From Pholiota molesta (lineage: Eukaryota; Basidiomycota; Agaricomycetes; Agaricales; Strophariaceae): a DNA stretch of 64,000 bases. Both the position numbers and the translations under genes were made by a program. The notes beneath the pieces were generated by a model that was not told the origin of the DNA, searched no databases, and worked only from the letters and a program-made list of their open reading frames with translations. The stretch is taken from the NCBI GenBank assembly GCA_014925825.1, contig JACGCK010000026.1, positions 248,001 through 312,000 of the forward strand, in the 5' to 3' direction. Within the stretch, counting starts at the first letter, position 1. Each line of letters starts with the position of its first letter. Shown here one piece after another: positions 33,300 through 44,332 of this stretch.

Positions 33300-34060
33300 G
33301 CCACCCCGCCACCCACCATCCCCGGACGCCGGCGCCTCCCATCCATTGCCGCTCTCTTTGACGCCCCCGCCGACGAGCACCGGCCCTCTCTCGTAGCCCC
33401 TTCCCACATCCGTTGTTCGTCCTGGGCGGCGATGCGCGCTGCGGGAAGAAGAGAATTTATCGCGTCAGTGGCTGTCGATCGGTGGTACAGATCCATTGGC
33501 ACGTACCAGACACACAGTCACACACTCGCGCACGAACTGAGCGCAGATCGTGTGGGGGGTGGCAGGGCACGCCATGCTCGCGCGACGGACGACGCTGCCG
33601 CCGCGAAGGACAACGGCGCTCGGGGTGCGGGTGGACTGCGAAGGCGGTAGAAGGTCAGAGGTGAGGATGAATGGGAGTGCAGAAGGCGGCAGGGCGGAGG
33701 CCGCCAGCGCCTCGCGAAGAACTCACCGACCAGCAGTTCCTTCGCCGCTTACCACCCCCGGCTGCCTGCGCCCCCACTCATGTCCACTGTCTTCGACGCC
33801 CCCGCCGACGGGCACGCGCCCTCTCTCGTTGTCCCTTCCCACACCTGTCAGTCATCCTGGACGGCGATTCCCAGCGGGAAGAAGTGCATCCATCGCATCA
33901 GTGACAATCGGTGGTATGGATCCATTGGGACGTACCGGACACGCTCGCGCACGAGCTGAGCGCGGATCGCCGCCTGGGGTTGGCATGGCACAACGTGCTC
34001 CCGAACCGGATGCTGCTACCGTTGCGCAGGACGATGGCGATCGGGGTGGGTGGGCTGCGA
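33300..34060 (+). repeat. GC-rich dispersed repeat, copies 2 and 3 in tandem
   Basis: Two successive degenerate copies (33,300-33,640 and 33,745-34,060) of the block described at 30,766. They share the GCCCCCGCCGACG block, the CGCATCAGTG/CGCGTCAGTG block, and GGTGGTA..GATCCATTGG followed by ACGTACC. No gene was recognised. Confidence 0.5.
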
Positions 34061-34939
34061 AGGTCAGAGGCGAGGATGAGCGAGCAGGCAGACTGCAGGG
34101 CGGCCGCTGCTCAGCGACGGGCGTTGCGTTCGGGCTGGCGCCGTCCTCCTCTAGCGACCCCGCCTGTTCAATCTCATCAGCGTTGAGCCCCCTGACGAGC
34201 GTCGACAGGCCGGATGACTTACCCAACAGAGGCGAGCGTGTGTTCAAGCGGCGCAGGGTCAGACACCGGAATCGTCAAGTGAGGCGAACATGTCCAATTC
34301 GCGCCATCCCTTTGCGGCGCCCACTTCTCCCAGTAGTGATATCAACCTCGCGACCTGTGAATTATACTCCCTTACCTACCCATTGTGTATCTTAAGCCAT
34401 TCTAGTTTATGTAAAATATAAATCAATAGGATATAATTGTTTTATTGCAGTATGTGGATGATGAACAGTTCGTGAACAGCGAGAAATACACCACCAAGGC
34501 TGAGTTTGAGCATCTCCGCATGGAGTTTGCGACCTTACTGCATGCTGCGAGCAGCTTGAGCGCGTCGTGCAGTGCCTCCTGCCTGCCGCCGCCATGCACC
34601 CTTCTGGCGCCATGCACACCATGCTCGCGCCGTACTACGACTCGGCGACATATAGCCCGGACACGTCGGTGTCGCTGCTGTACGCATCGCTGATGGTGCT
34701 GCCGCCGAAATCGTCATCATATCCTCTACAGCATGTGGACACGCCTGGGGGTGCGGTATATGAAGACGGAGGCGGAAGCTCATCGCCTTCCGTTTTGGGA
34801 AGACGCTCATGTGGGCATGCATTCACACAACATTCACAACTACAACACATTCAGGTATTCACAAATTACTCACACCATCATAGATCATATAAAGATAAGC
34901 TGCATTTTTTCACTCAAAATTATCTAAGTATATCTCTAT
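34061..34939. other. Intergenic within the island
   Basis: No domain-bearing frame. It contains a copy of the ATCGCCTTCC..TTTTGGGAAGACGCTCATG end motif near 34,783-34,815. Confidence 0.3.
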
Positions 34940-35334
34940 TCACAGGGCGCGGTACCAAATAAATGTGTGATATTTATGTGGTACTTATGTAATGATTTAT
35001 TTACATCACATTGCAGATATCTGACCTCAGTATATTCAGAAGATATTTGGTACAATTTAATACATAAAAATGGTCAATTTATCTGCTATATATGAGACAG
35101 TTTATTTGGTAGCAACATTGCAAATAAAATGACACCCTTTATTTGGAGAATATTTACAAGTTGAGCAGATTGATTATCTGATAACATATTTACGTGATGC
35201 AAACAAAGAACATTTGAATAAACCGAGCAATATTATTTGGTAGGAGTATCTAGATAAATAAAGAGATATTATTTGGTAGTTATTTGGTAGTTATTTGGTA
35301 GCAATTATGTGGTATCAGTATTAAATTTGCTGGG

Positions 35335-35755
35335 CCAAAAATGGCAAATTGTGAATTTGCCACACCCAAACGGCAAATCTGGAATTTGCCGTGCCAGAAT
35401 GGCAAATTGTGAATTTGCTGCGCAAAAACGGCAAATCGTGAATTTGCCGCACCAGAACGGCAAATCTTGAATTTGCCTCGTCAAAGTGGCAAATCTGGAA
35501 TTTGCCGCACGAAAACAGCAAATTGTGAATTTGCCTCATTAAAATGCATGGCAAATCTGGAATTTGCTGCGCCAAAATGGCAAATTCAAGATTTGCCATT
35601 CAAGATTTGCCATTTTCATGCAGCAAATTCTAGATTTGCTGCTTTGCCGAGCAAACTCAAAATTTGCCGTTCTGGTGCGGCAAATTCACGATTTGCCGTT
35701 TTTGTGCAGCAAATTCACAATTTGCCATTTTTGGCGCGGCAAATTCCAGCTTTCA
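35335..35755. repeat. 29-bp palindromic satellite array (long block)
   Basis: About 14 units. Each contains a near-palindrome of the form GGCAAATTNNNGAATTTGCC plus a spacer such as GCACCAGAAC. The regular units are 29 bp. The spacer orientation flips near 35,590, so the array is itself inverted. Confidence 0.85.
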
Positions 35756-36311
35756 CTGCTGGGGATCAACAATTGTTTGAGGTGAAAAATGCATTCAAAA
35801 CTTGTGTAAGGTTGGTTAAAATTAACACCATACAAAATTATTAATTTTAAGAGCATTCTACTGAGCGAGAAACACAATAAGAATCAGATTGGAAGATAAA
35901 CTTTTGCCCAGATTCAGCATACAATAGAACTTAGCCCATTTTGATAGATTTCGGACGAATTCTTTGTTTTACAAAATGTGGTATTCTGCCAAAACTAAAT
36001 TTAGAGTTTTTCGCCGTAAAGAATCTATTCTTAGGGCCAAAAAACTGAAATTATTCTAAATCTTACGAGCTATAAGATACAAACGGAAGTTAAACAATTG
36101 AACAGAAGTTGATAGTCCTGAAATGTATAAAAAAGCTAACATTATATCATATAAAAAATCTGGGCGAAAGTTTATCTTCCAATCCTATTCTTATTGTGTT
36201 TTTCGCTCAGTAGAATGTTCTTAAAATCAATCATTTTGTATGGTGTGAGTTTTAACCAACCCTACACAAGTTTTGAATGCATTTTTCACCTCGAACAATT
36301 GTTGATCCCCA

Positions 36312-36455
36312 GCAGTGTTTGCCATTCTGGCGCGGCAAATTCAGGATTTGCCATTCGGGTGTGGCAAATTCATGATTTGCCATTCTGGCGCAGCAAATTC
36401 AAGATTTGCTGTTTGGGTGTGGCAAATTCACAATTTGCCGTTTTTGGCCCAGCAA
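36312..36455. repeat. 29-bp palindromic satellite array (short block)
   Basis: About five units of the same satellite in the right arm of the foldback element, inverted relative to the left end of the long block. Confidence 0.85.
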
Positions 36456-36842
36456 ATTTAATGCTGATACCACATAATTGCTACCAAATAACTACCAAAT
36501 AACTACCAAATAATATCTCTTTATTTATCTAGATACTCCTACCAAATAATATTGCTCGGTTTATTCAAATGTTCTTTGTTTGCATCATGTAAATATGTTA
36601 TTGAATAATCAATCTGCTCAACTTGTAAATATTCTCCAAATAAAGGGTGTCATTTTATTTGCAATGTTTCTACCAAATAAACTTTCTCATATATAGCAGA
36701 TAAATTGAACATTTTTATGTATTAAATTGTACCAAATATCTTCTGAATATATTGAGGTCAGATATCTGCAGTGTGATGTAAATAAATCATTAAATAAGCA
36801 CCAGATAAATACCACACATTTATTTGGTACCGCGTCCTGTGA

Positions 36843-38180
36843 TTGTTTCCAGAGCGATGATAGACGCTTATCACAAATGAACAGAGACGCTGATCGCCTT
36901 CCATTTTGGGCACTCGCTCACCAGCACCAATTGCTCACAGCACGCCTCACTTCCATAATTCCAGTATGAATATACACTATCTGGGTCTATCTCTTATTCA
37001 AAAATAATCTGAGCCCATTCCAGCATTCTCAACATGTTGCTCCAACGGAAATAATGAGATAGTCATTCGGGATCCCAAAGGACCTTCTATTTTGGGAACA
37101 CACTCACACTCACGGCACACTCACTCACTCAATTGCGAGTCAAGTATTTGCAAGCTCACAAGTACTTTCCATTCACGAGCATTTGCAAGAAATAATAAGT
37201 ATACTTACGAATATGTGAGGTTATTGTATGATTTATCTGGTGCCGCGGACGCGGTCCGGGTAGCCATAGGTGGGCCGTGACGAACACCACCTGGTCACTA
37301 AAGAGTCTGCAAAGGCGACTACTCACAGCTTGTTCAGGCGTTCAAAAATCGGTGATCACCCATTCTACCACAGATTATATAAATATAAAGTGCAGTTTGT
37401 TGAAAATTTACCTGGGTATGTTTCTATTTTTCCCAGCATGTCGCCAAAACCAAAAGAGATGATATACGCTCATATGTCCCACATGTCGATGAACCGTGAT
37501 GTTGATCGCCTTCCATTTTGGGAGCTGCTCAGCTCTCAGAGCGCATTCAGGTGTTCAAAAATCGCCCACTCTGTCAGTAAGACTGTCACATATCATATAA
37601 GTAACAGCCGTCTGTTGTTCAAAAATGAGCTGGCTGTGTTTCTATTGTTTCTAGCATGTCACCAAAATCACAAGCGATGATAGACACTCACCCAAAACAG
37701 CCAGGACAATAGCCTTAGCCCAGAGCTTCGGTATAATTCCAATCGCGGTTTGCCAACTACGATTACTTATGCATAATTGAGCAATGACACTCATCATTTT
37801 CCACTGTTTTAGGAAGACGCTCACAAGGCGCTCATGTCATTTCTAAGCATTTTGTACCAAATGAGATGAGCGTCTTCCAAAAATAGTGGAAAGCGATAAG
37901 CAACAAACAAATTAACACAATTACCTCGCTATTTCCGTGTAAAATGGAAAGCGCAGATCCTGTCTTGGTGCATAAAGGCATCAATGTCTTCCAAAAAACG
38001 ATGGAAAGCGATGAATGACGAATGATCGTCTTGCTATTTTAGCACTATTCATTTTATAGGGAGGCCAAAGTTTGCGCACAATTTTTGCGCTGCCATGGAC
38101 TGGCAGTCAACTCTACTAAGTAGCATGGTTTTTGTGAACCTTAGAATGCCAAAGTAGAGAAATCAAAGTTTATTGAGGGC
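36843..38180. repeat. Region of recurrent CGCTTTCCATTTT..GGAAGACGCTC motifs
   Basis: No gene recognised. Copies of the motif lie near 36,895, 37,085, 37,505, 37,791-37,823, 37,866-37,899, 37,945 and 38,000. Those at 37,791-37,899 face each other as a 109-bp inverted pair. Interpreted as ends of small TIR elements nested in one another. Confidence 0.5.
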
Positions 38181-39940
38181 ATGTATCCTACTGACAATGT
38201 ACTCTACTATGAATCGAGGCCACGGCGCCCACCAATAGCCGGCAGCGCGCGCGATTTGGATAACGAAATCGAGGCATGGGAACTGGAGAACACCCCCGTG
38301 TCGTCTTCATTGGCGTTGGCGTCGCCATCGGCGTCCACATTGGCGTCGTCGTTGGCGAATTTCGCGGCGGACATAGAGGATGCGAGCTTGCTCTTAGCCA
38401 GTGTGACTGGGGGTGTAGGCTCAGGCTTAGGCTCCTGCTTAGGTTCAGGCTCGGGCGCTTCTTCCGCTGCGGTCTTGCCACCCTTCTTCATCGCCTGGTG
38501 CTGCTTCTCGGTCTGCTTCTTCGACGCGGGCGGCGCTGGTGCCGGCGCTGGCTTTTCTGCCACTTCTCCTTTTCGGCCTTCGTCACAGGCATCGGCGCTG
38601 GCTCAGCAGATAGCGTGACTAGCGCCTTCTTTCCTGTCGCCCCTGCACCTGCCGACGCGCCACTCTTCTGCTGAGCCATCTGCTCCCACAGCGACACCTC
38701 AGGCTCTGGCTGCTCGTCCTCCTGCGCATGGACAACCCCAGGCAGAGGCCCCTGCTGCGGCTGCGCATGTGGTTCCCGCGCATGGGGCGACGGCGACTCC
38801 CATCTCCAGCGGGTGGACACCCAAGTTCCAGAAGGCCGCGGTCGGGGGCAGTGCCATGCCGCACGCGCACATGCCCTCCGCGTCCTCGGCGGCATGCTGA
38901 ATACTACCGACCGAGGCTGCGACGAACGACGCCGCTGCTTTCTTCCCTTTGCCCAGTCACAACGAGGCCATCGGCGTCGTGGGCTCCGCGTCATCCGCAA
39001 ACCCGAATGGGTTCTTCAAAGAGAACATCGATGCCCATGGGCCGGGGAAGAAGACGACGCCCCGCCGCCGGTCATGCGCGCCGCCCGCGAGGGGAACGCG
39101 CGCGTTATCGTCGAGTGCGAGCGGGCCGCAGACGCCGAGGCGCTGGCATTGCGCGCGCCTCTGCTCGCAGCGGCGTCGTGCCCATCACCGTTGCCGTTCC
39201 TAACAGGTGCAAGCGCCACAGGTCCGGCTCGAGCTCGCCCTCAAGCGCATGCAGCGGCGGCATAACTGCAGCCGCGGGAGGCGGGGCGTTCCGCATACCC
39301 TACCCGCTCTGCGCCTGGGCACTGGTCTGCGCCTGCCCGAAGCCATTTCCCGGCCTGTATCCCTGCATCTTGCCATTCCCGTTCGCAGTTGTACTTGCAC
39401 CCCACCCGCCCTGCGCGCCGGTGCCCCACTGCCGCCCGTACGGCCGCGTCCTCTCGTCGCTCGACGACTCGCCGAAGGGCGACGCGCGCACGGAAATGGG
39501 CACGAAGACGCTCGAGTGGCCACTCGTAACGCCTGCGGCGCGTGACATCGCGCGCGGGCGCCCGAAGGGATCTGGGGTCGCAGCGGAAGCAGTCGCAGCC
39601 GCAGATGCAGATGCTGAAGCAGAGGTGGAAGCGGAATTGGAAGGACAGCGGCGGTGCTCAGCGGAGGACGCGTTACTCGTTCGTGTGCCCGCCGTTGTTT
39701 GTCGTTCGTTCGCCCGCCGTCTTCGTAGTTTGTCGGTCGCTTGCCCACCGTCATCCGTCCGTCGTCGTTTGTCCGCCGCTTCCGGTGTCCATCCGTCATC
39801 TGTCCGCCATCCATCCATCGTTCCTCGCCGTCGGAAACGCAGCTGTTGTTGTCGTGGTCGTGTGCGGCAGATCGTGGGGTGTCGTGGTGATGGCGGTGGA
39901 TTGAGAGGCGATTCGTCACATCGCGGCGCACAAGAGAGGT
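38180..39940 (-). pseudogene. Decayed Ala/Ser/Pro-rich gene remnant
   Basis: The minus strand shows discontinuous protein-like stretches in changing frames: DPFGRPRAMSRAAGVTSGHS, ISVRASPFGESSSDERTRPYG, ASRGARNASASASAARSHST, NPFGFADDAE, KGKKAAASFVAASVGS and AEKPAPAPAPPASKKQTEKQ. They follow one another from about 39,600 to 38,210 with intervening stops and frame changes. The low-complexity content (Ala, Ser, Pro, Glu) resembles a disordered fungal protein. The family is not recognised. It may be a multi-exon gene with assembly indels rather than a dead one. Confidence 0.35.
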
Positions 39941-40169
39941 GTTAGTGTGTCATTGACAGACATGGTATGTCATTGTACATATTGTCATAAATGTCAATAG
40001 TAGTTAGCATAGACTGTTGGGTGAGGAAGGAAAGTCAGATGGAGGGTAGATAATCAGTTGAAGTATTCTGCGACGCACCTTTTGGACCGCTGTTAGCCTG
40101 TCCCAGTCTGTTCCCTTGGTTATCTGCCCCTCAAATTCCATAGCTTTCGACCGGCTGAAAGCACCGCTT

Positions 40170-41810
40170 GAAAAAAATGCATCGAAGAGGCTGCAGGCTG
40201 CAGCAACCAAAAGTGCGGTGGTGCGTCGTACTTGCCGTCGTCGTCGCCGTTGTATGCTGTTGGCATCGCCGTAGGTCCGTATTAATGACAAATGTGCTGG
40301 GTGGCAGTGATATGCCTCGGAGACCCAGGGCACATCGAGGAGGGAAGGAGATGGGTATGCGTCGTCCGATATGCCTAGGCGACCCAGGGCACATCGACGA
40401 TTGAAGGAGATGTGTACACGAGCAGCGAGTGCGAACATCGGTCGCGTCGGATCACGTGAATTATTCCCGCGCTCAGCCAACGCGATCGTATCTGAGCGAA
40501 GGGACTGAGCGACGAGATGAGCGACGTACTGATCTCGCGATCAATTTTCCAAACAGATGAATGAGATATTTTCAGTTTTATTTGTGAAACCGGGGAATGA
40601 ATGAGAAGAATGAGTGATTCAGCAGTTAGGAAAATATTACCCCAATACTTGAGGTTTTTTGTTCGTCAAAATGTCTCCTTAAAGAATAGATATCCTAGAT
40701 CGCTAAATCCATTGGTAAATCAGACAATAAACAGACACAAAAAGGTCTGCTGTACATGACATTTCCCTATTATTTGCCTGATCCAAAAATAAAGAATCTT
40801 CCCATTTTGGTAAAGTCTTATTGAATGTCACCTTTATTGTTTCTTTTCCTTTGGGAGAAAGTGACGGAAGATCTCTCAATTGTCTCGTTAAAAAATCTTT
40901 GAACAATTTGACATATTTCGGCTCTATTCCGGGGCCAAAAATCTCACTATTTACATACATTTTCCTACCCAATAAACGTATCGTCCAAATGTCACAAAAC
41001 GTCCAAAAATTTTTCCACATTTGAAAAGACCCACACCGCAGCAGTGTCTGATGTTGTTGCCGACGTCTTTGGAAGCCGGGCCGGGCCCATCAAATCATCG
41101 TTAACGCTTCAAACCAACTTCGAACTGGAGGAATTTCAAGAAAGGGATCTCCAGAGGGATCATAAAAGTAGCAAAATTGCGTGGCAATTTCGCAAATAGT
41201 AATTCTAGGGCTGAATAATACCGCCTGTAGAAATAAAGACAAGCATATAGTTGGGCTATAGTAAGAAACATAGATGCAAATGAGTAGCATGTGGGATGCA
41301 CTGTGGCAGCATGTAATTTGTCATATTTTGTCGCCTTTTTGTAGGCTCTAACCTACATTATCTGTATATTGTCTGAGTCTCCCTCTAAATAGTGCGAAAT
41401 GAGATTTGAATCATGACCTACTTCTCGACAACCTCCAGGTACATGTTTGAAAAGTGATACACTAAAGAATTGCCACGCAATTTTGCTACTTTTATGATCT
41501 CTCTGTAGATCCCTTCCTTAAAATTCCTAGCAGTTTGAAGTTGGTTCGAAGTGTTAGCGATGATTTGATGGGCTCGTCTGGCTTCCAAAGATGTCGGCAA
41601 CAACATCAGAGGCAATTGTATAGATCAAGACAGTGTTATTCTATTTTATACAGACTACAATACATAGTATTTAGCTATTCACGATGGTCCGAAGGGGAAG
41701 AACGGTGTTCTTATGAGCTGAGCCCAATTGGCGCGCGCCCGGACATTCGCGCGCACGTGGGAATAAATGTGCATTTGGCGGTCCATAATTGCGTACTGTG
41801 GGCGCAAGCA
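40170..41810 (-). repeat. Right inverted arm of the island
   Basis: Reverse complement of 28,690-29,800, split by the element at 41,045-41,615. A frame at 41,020-40,703 keeps the same peptide as the left arm (SEIFGPGIEPKYVKL, LPSLSPKGKETIKVTF, KTLPKWE). Confidence 0.7.
41045..41615. mobile_element. Inverted-repeat element inserted in the right arm
   Basis: Ends with inverted repeats of about 150 bp: TCTGATGTTGTTGCCGAC at the left is mirrored by GGCAACAACATCAGA at the right. Inner matches include CCCATCAAATCATCG, AAACCAACTTC and GCAAAATTGCGTGGCAATT. The left arm of the island (near 28,870-28,890) preserves the uninterrupted site, which confirms insertion. There is no transposase, so it is non-autonomous. 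Confidence 0.7.
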
Positions 41811-42264
41811 CCCTCCGAACTCCTCGGGTTTCGCACTTTACATTGCGAATAATGAGTGTGAGATTTTGAGAGGGCAACAGCCTGAGATTGCATTGTAGTT
41901 GAAGCCCATCTCCAGAGGAGTCCTTTTCCATCCCAGACCGCTGCCGCTGTTTCCATTAATATTCGCTGCGAGGGTGTTCAGGTTATCCATAAATGTGTTT
42001 TGACACAATTTTGGCACACTTGGAAGGCGATGTCTAGACTTGTGTAGTGTACCTACACAAAATGACTATGGCAATTCAGGATATCGACTGAATTATGTTC
42101 TATGCTATGGTCAGCGAGCGCTCAACCAGGGTGCGCCGAGGACTGTGTGAATTCCAAACGGTGTGTCAATAACAAACGAAGAACTTCGATATGCACTGAA
42201 CCGTTTGAACGTGCCAAACATTTATCTCAACAATATGTAGAAGATGTACGCCCTAGCTACGACT
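41811..42264. other. Intergenic
   Basis: No gene recognised between the island and the relic of the RRM gene's 3' end. Confidence 0.3.
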
Positions 42265-42455
42265 TGCCACTCCCATTATCCTTGACTTTGTCTGGATTTT
42301 GCGGCTTGATCTCCACCCCCACCAACTTCGGCGCCTTCGCCGCACGCTGCACGCCACTTGTCCCCGTTCCTCCCCTTCCCCTCCCCTACCGAGAGCGATG
42401 CGGCATCGCGCCCCAGGGCCGGGGGCATCGTAGATCGCAGGAGCCAGAAGTTATC
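42265..42455 (-). pseudogene. Relic duplicate of the RRM gene 3' exon
   Basis: The minus strand encodes a degenerate copy of the final coding exon of the neighbouring RRM gene: KAPKLVGVEIKPQ matches KAPKLVGVKIKPK, and the CGATGCCCCCGGCCCTGGGG end matches that exon's start. It lies about 180 bp past the stop codon of the parent gene. Confidence 0.6.
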
Positions 42456-42630
42456 ACGCATCCAACTTTTTCAGTTCTTTTCTTGCACTACGATCGTCTC
42501 GTCAAGGTGGAATATCAGAGCGTATGGATACTAGTAAATTACTGCGTGCCTTGACAAATATATATCATACTTGCGTTCGAATGACAAATCATCTATGGTT
42601 CGCCTCGACAACGTCTATACCGCAGCTATG

Positions 42631-44072
42631 CTACAGCATCCCGCCCTCCTCCTTGTCTTTCCCCTTATCCTTATCCTTATCTTTATCCTTATCCTTCTCC
42701 TTCGGCTTGATCTTCACCCCCACCAACTTCGGCGCCTTCGCCGCGCGCGTCCCCCCTAACGAGAGCGACGCGGGATCGCGCGCGCGCCCCAGCGCGGCGG
42801 GCATTGTAGATGGCAGGATAGAAGCACCTGGTGCGGACGCGGAACGGCCCTCGGACGGCCTAACGGACGCGGCGCGGGCATGGGCGGCGGCGTCGGGAGC
42901 GCGACGGGCGGCTGCGCGCCGGGGATTGTGGGCGGCGGTTTCGCGGGGAGGGAGGGGTGTGTGGGGAGAGCGGGCGCGGAGGGGGTGGTGGAGGGGGTGG
43001 TGGGGGCGGAAGCAGAAGAAGAGGCGGCGGCGGCGGCGGGGCGCGGGTTGGTGCGCTCCATCTGGCGCAGCTTCGCCTCCATCATCGCGATCTTGTCCTG
43101 CGTCTTCCTGCTCGAATTCACACCAAAATATGTCAGTTCCAAATCATCGTACACTGGAGGCGGAGCGATGAGACGCGGGCAGCACGCACCCTTCATGGCG
43201 GCCGCGCATGCCGGTCTTGAGCATGCTGAGCGTCGTCGGGCGGCCGACGTCCATCATCGTCTTGCGCCCGCGGAGCGAGGCGGGCGTGCCCGCGCCGCCG
43301 TACTGGTCGAGCGGCGCCTGGTGCGCGAAGGTGACCACGAGCGTGCGCCCGCGGAGGGGCTTGCCGTGCGCGGAGCTCAGCGCGCGCAGCGCGTCCTATC
43401 AGAGGGGGCAAGTGTGTCAGTACATATACATACATATATATGGTGATGGGTGAGAGTGGGATGAGGCAAGGAGGGAGCTGGGGTGGGTGGGTGGCGCAGA
43501 TCTGGTTGCAGCCCACTCGCGCTTCCGCTTGTCCGCCCTGTTTGCGCCGGTTCTGGGGAACGCTGGCTGGCTGCGAGTCCCATCGCAGGCGCCCCATGTG
43601 TCTAAGCAGGGCGTCGAGTCTAGGTGCACCCCATCCACACGGTGTGCACAGATGAGCGAGCCGGGACAGGGCGGAAAGAAAAGCGTGATGAGCGGGGTCG
43701 TTCTACATGAAAGGAAGGGCAACAAAGAAGCAAAAACGGGCGATGACAAGCCTAAAGAACGGGTATAGAAATGGAAATATGAGACTCGACTCACGTCCTG
43801 GCTCGCATACTCGACGAAGGCATACCCGCGCGGCTTGCCCTTGAGCAGACCCGTTTTGTGGAAGAGCCAGTCGAGTTTGGTGATCTTGCCGAACTTGGAG
43901 AATACCTGCAGAAGCGTGTACCTTATAGCATCTAGTCAGGATCTGCGACATGGACACGGAAGGGCAGGACTCACTCGTCGACGGAGGGGTGCAGGTTACC
44001 GATGTAGAGGCGGTCTTTCAGGAGCGGACGGTGTTCGGACGGCGGGGGTGTGCCTGGTCGGGGTGGGGGCAT
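42631..44072 (-). CDS. RRM RNA-binding protein, RBM18-like
   Basis: Exons 44,072-43,975, 43,921-43,795 and 43,395 to about 43,191, then a C-terminal part from about 43,118 to 42,631. The start is the ATG at 44,072 (MPPPRPGTPPPSE), in frame with the RRM. RNP2 is RLYIGNL; YTLLQVFSKFGKITKLDWLF follows, then the RNP1 region KPRGYAFVEYAS and LRGRTLVVTFAHQ. This arrangement, including the basic RPRGY-type RNP1, matches vertebrate RBM18, a small single-RRM protein of unknown precise role. Downstream are a helix (KIAMMEAKLRQMERTNPRP), Pro/Ala-rich linkers and the tail KAPKLVGVKIKPKEKDKDK followed by KGKDKEEGGML. The tail is in a different frame from the preceding linker near 42,850, so a small intron or an indel lies there. 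Confidence 0.8.
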
Positions 44073-44247
44073 TATCGTCGTGGGTGGGGTAGAAGAGGTG
44101 GGCGTCGGGGGGCGGGGTGTTGGAGGCGAGGTCGTCGAGGGTGATGGTACTGCTGCTCGCCATTCAACCTCCAAAATCACTCCCGAACACAACATCCGCC
44201 GCCGAATCACCTTGCCCACGAGGGGCTCGTGTGAGACCTCTTTACAA

Positions 44248-44332
44248 GCATTAATGGGGTAGTGGTAACCTGGGTCGTTGCCATTCGAGTCGTAAGCTCG
44301 ACCCGCCGGGGGTTCGATTCCCTCTTAATGCA
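44248..44332 (+). tRNA. tRNA-Gly (anticodon GCC) with 14-nt intron
   Basis: Folds completely. Acceptor GCATTAA/TTAATGC; D-stem GGGT/ACCT; anticodon stem GGTCG/CGACC with loop TTGCCA-T; T-stem GGGGG/CCCTC with loop TTCGATT; discriminator A at 44,332. The anticodon GCC is at 44,280-44,282 and the intron at 44,284-44,297, one base 3' of the anticodon as in nuclear tRNAs. The B box GGTTCGATTCC is perfect, and a T-run at about 44,357-44,365 can end Pol III transcription. It lies about 175 bp upstream of the RRM gene start, on the opposite strand. Confidence 0.93.

Larger units (their letters stand above)
34940..36842. mobile_element. Foldback element with nested palindromic satellite
   Basis: One long inverted repeat. 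The left arm from TCACAGG..CGCGGTACC (34,940) is repeated in reverse from 36,842. The arms match almost continuously, over repeated TTATTTGGTAG units, then the GGCAAAT satellite, then a unit starting CTGGGGATCAACAATTG. The loop is roughly 35,910-36,160. The left arm carries more satellite units (35,335-35,755) than the right (36,312-36,455). There is no coding capacity. Consistent with a foldback-type transposon; the flanking duplication could not be resolved. Confidence 0.75.
28690..41810. mobile_element. 13-kb island bounded by long inverted arms
   Basis: Sequence from 28,690 to about 29,800 is repeated in reverse complement at 41,810 down to about 40,170. The matches are collinear: the GGACCGCCA..TGCACATTTATTCCC end, the GCGCGC..CCAATTGGGCTCAG block, the GATTTTTGGCCCCGGAATAGAG block, the TGATCGCGAGATCAGTACG block, then the GTGCCCTGGGTC blocks. 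The right arm is interrupted by a separate inverted-repeat element (41,045-41,615). The interior has no recognisable transposase, only nested repeats. It could be a large non-autonomous TIR transposon or an inverted segmental duplication. No target duplication was identified. Confidence 0.6.

Noticed and set aside
29850..34395. Several long open frames (about 130-280 codons) on both strands in the GC-rich island
   Set aside because: They overlap each other in several frames, are rich in Arg/Pro/Ser as expected from GC-rich repeats, lack domain motifs, and parts recur as dispersed repeats.
35335..36455. CRISPR-like array of about 29-bp repeats
   Set aside because: The units are contiguous imperfect palindromes without unique spacers, inside a eukaryotic foldback element; no cas genes.
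44161..44163. ATG at 44,163 (MASSSTITLDDL) as the start of the RRM protein
   Set aside because: It is out of frame with LYIGNL unless an extra intron is assumed; the in-frame ATG at 44,072 is simpler. It could still be the true start if an unseen intron or an indel lies between.
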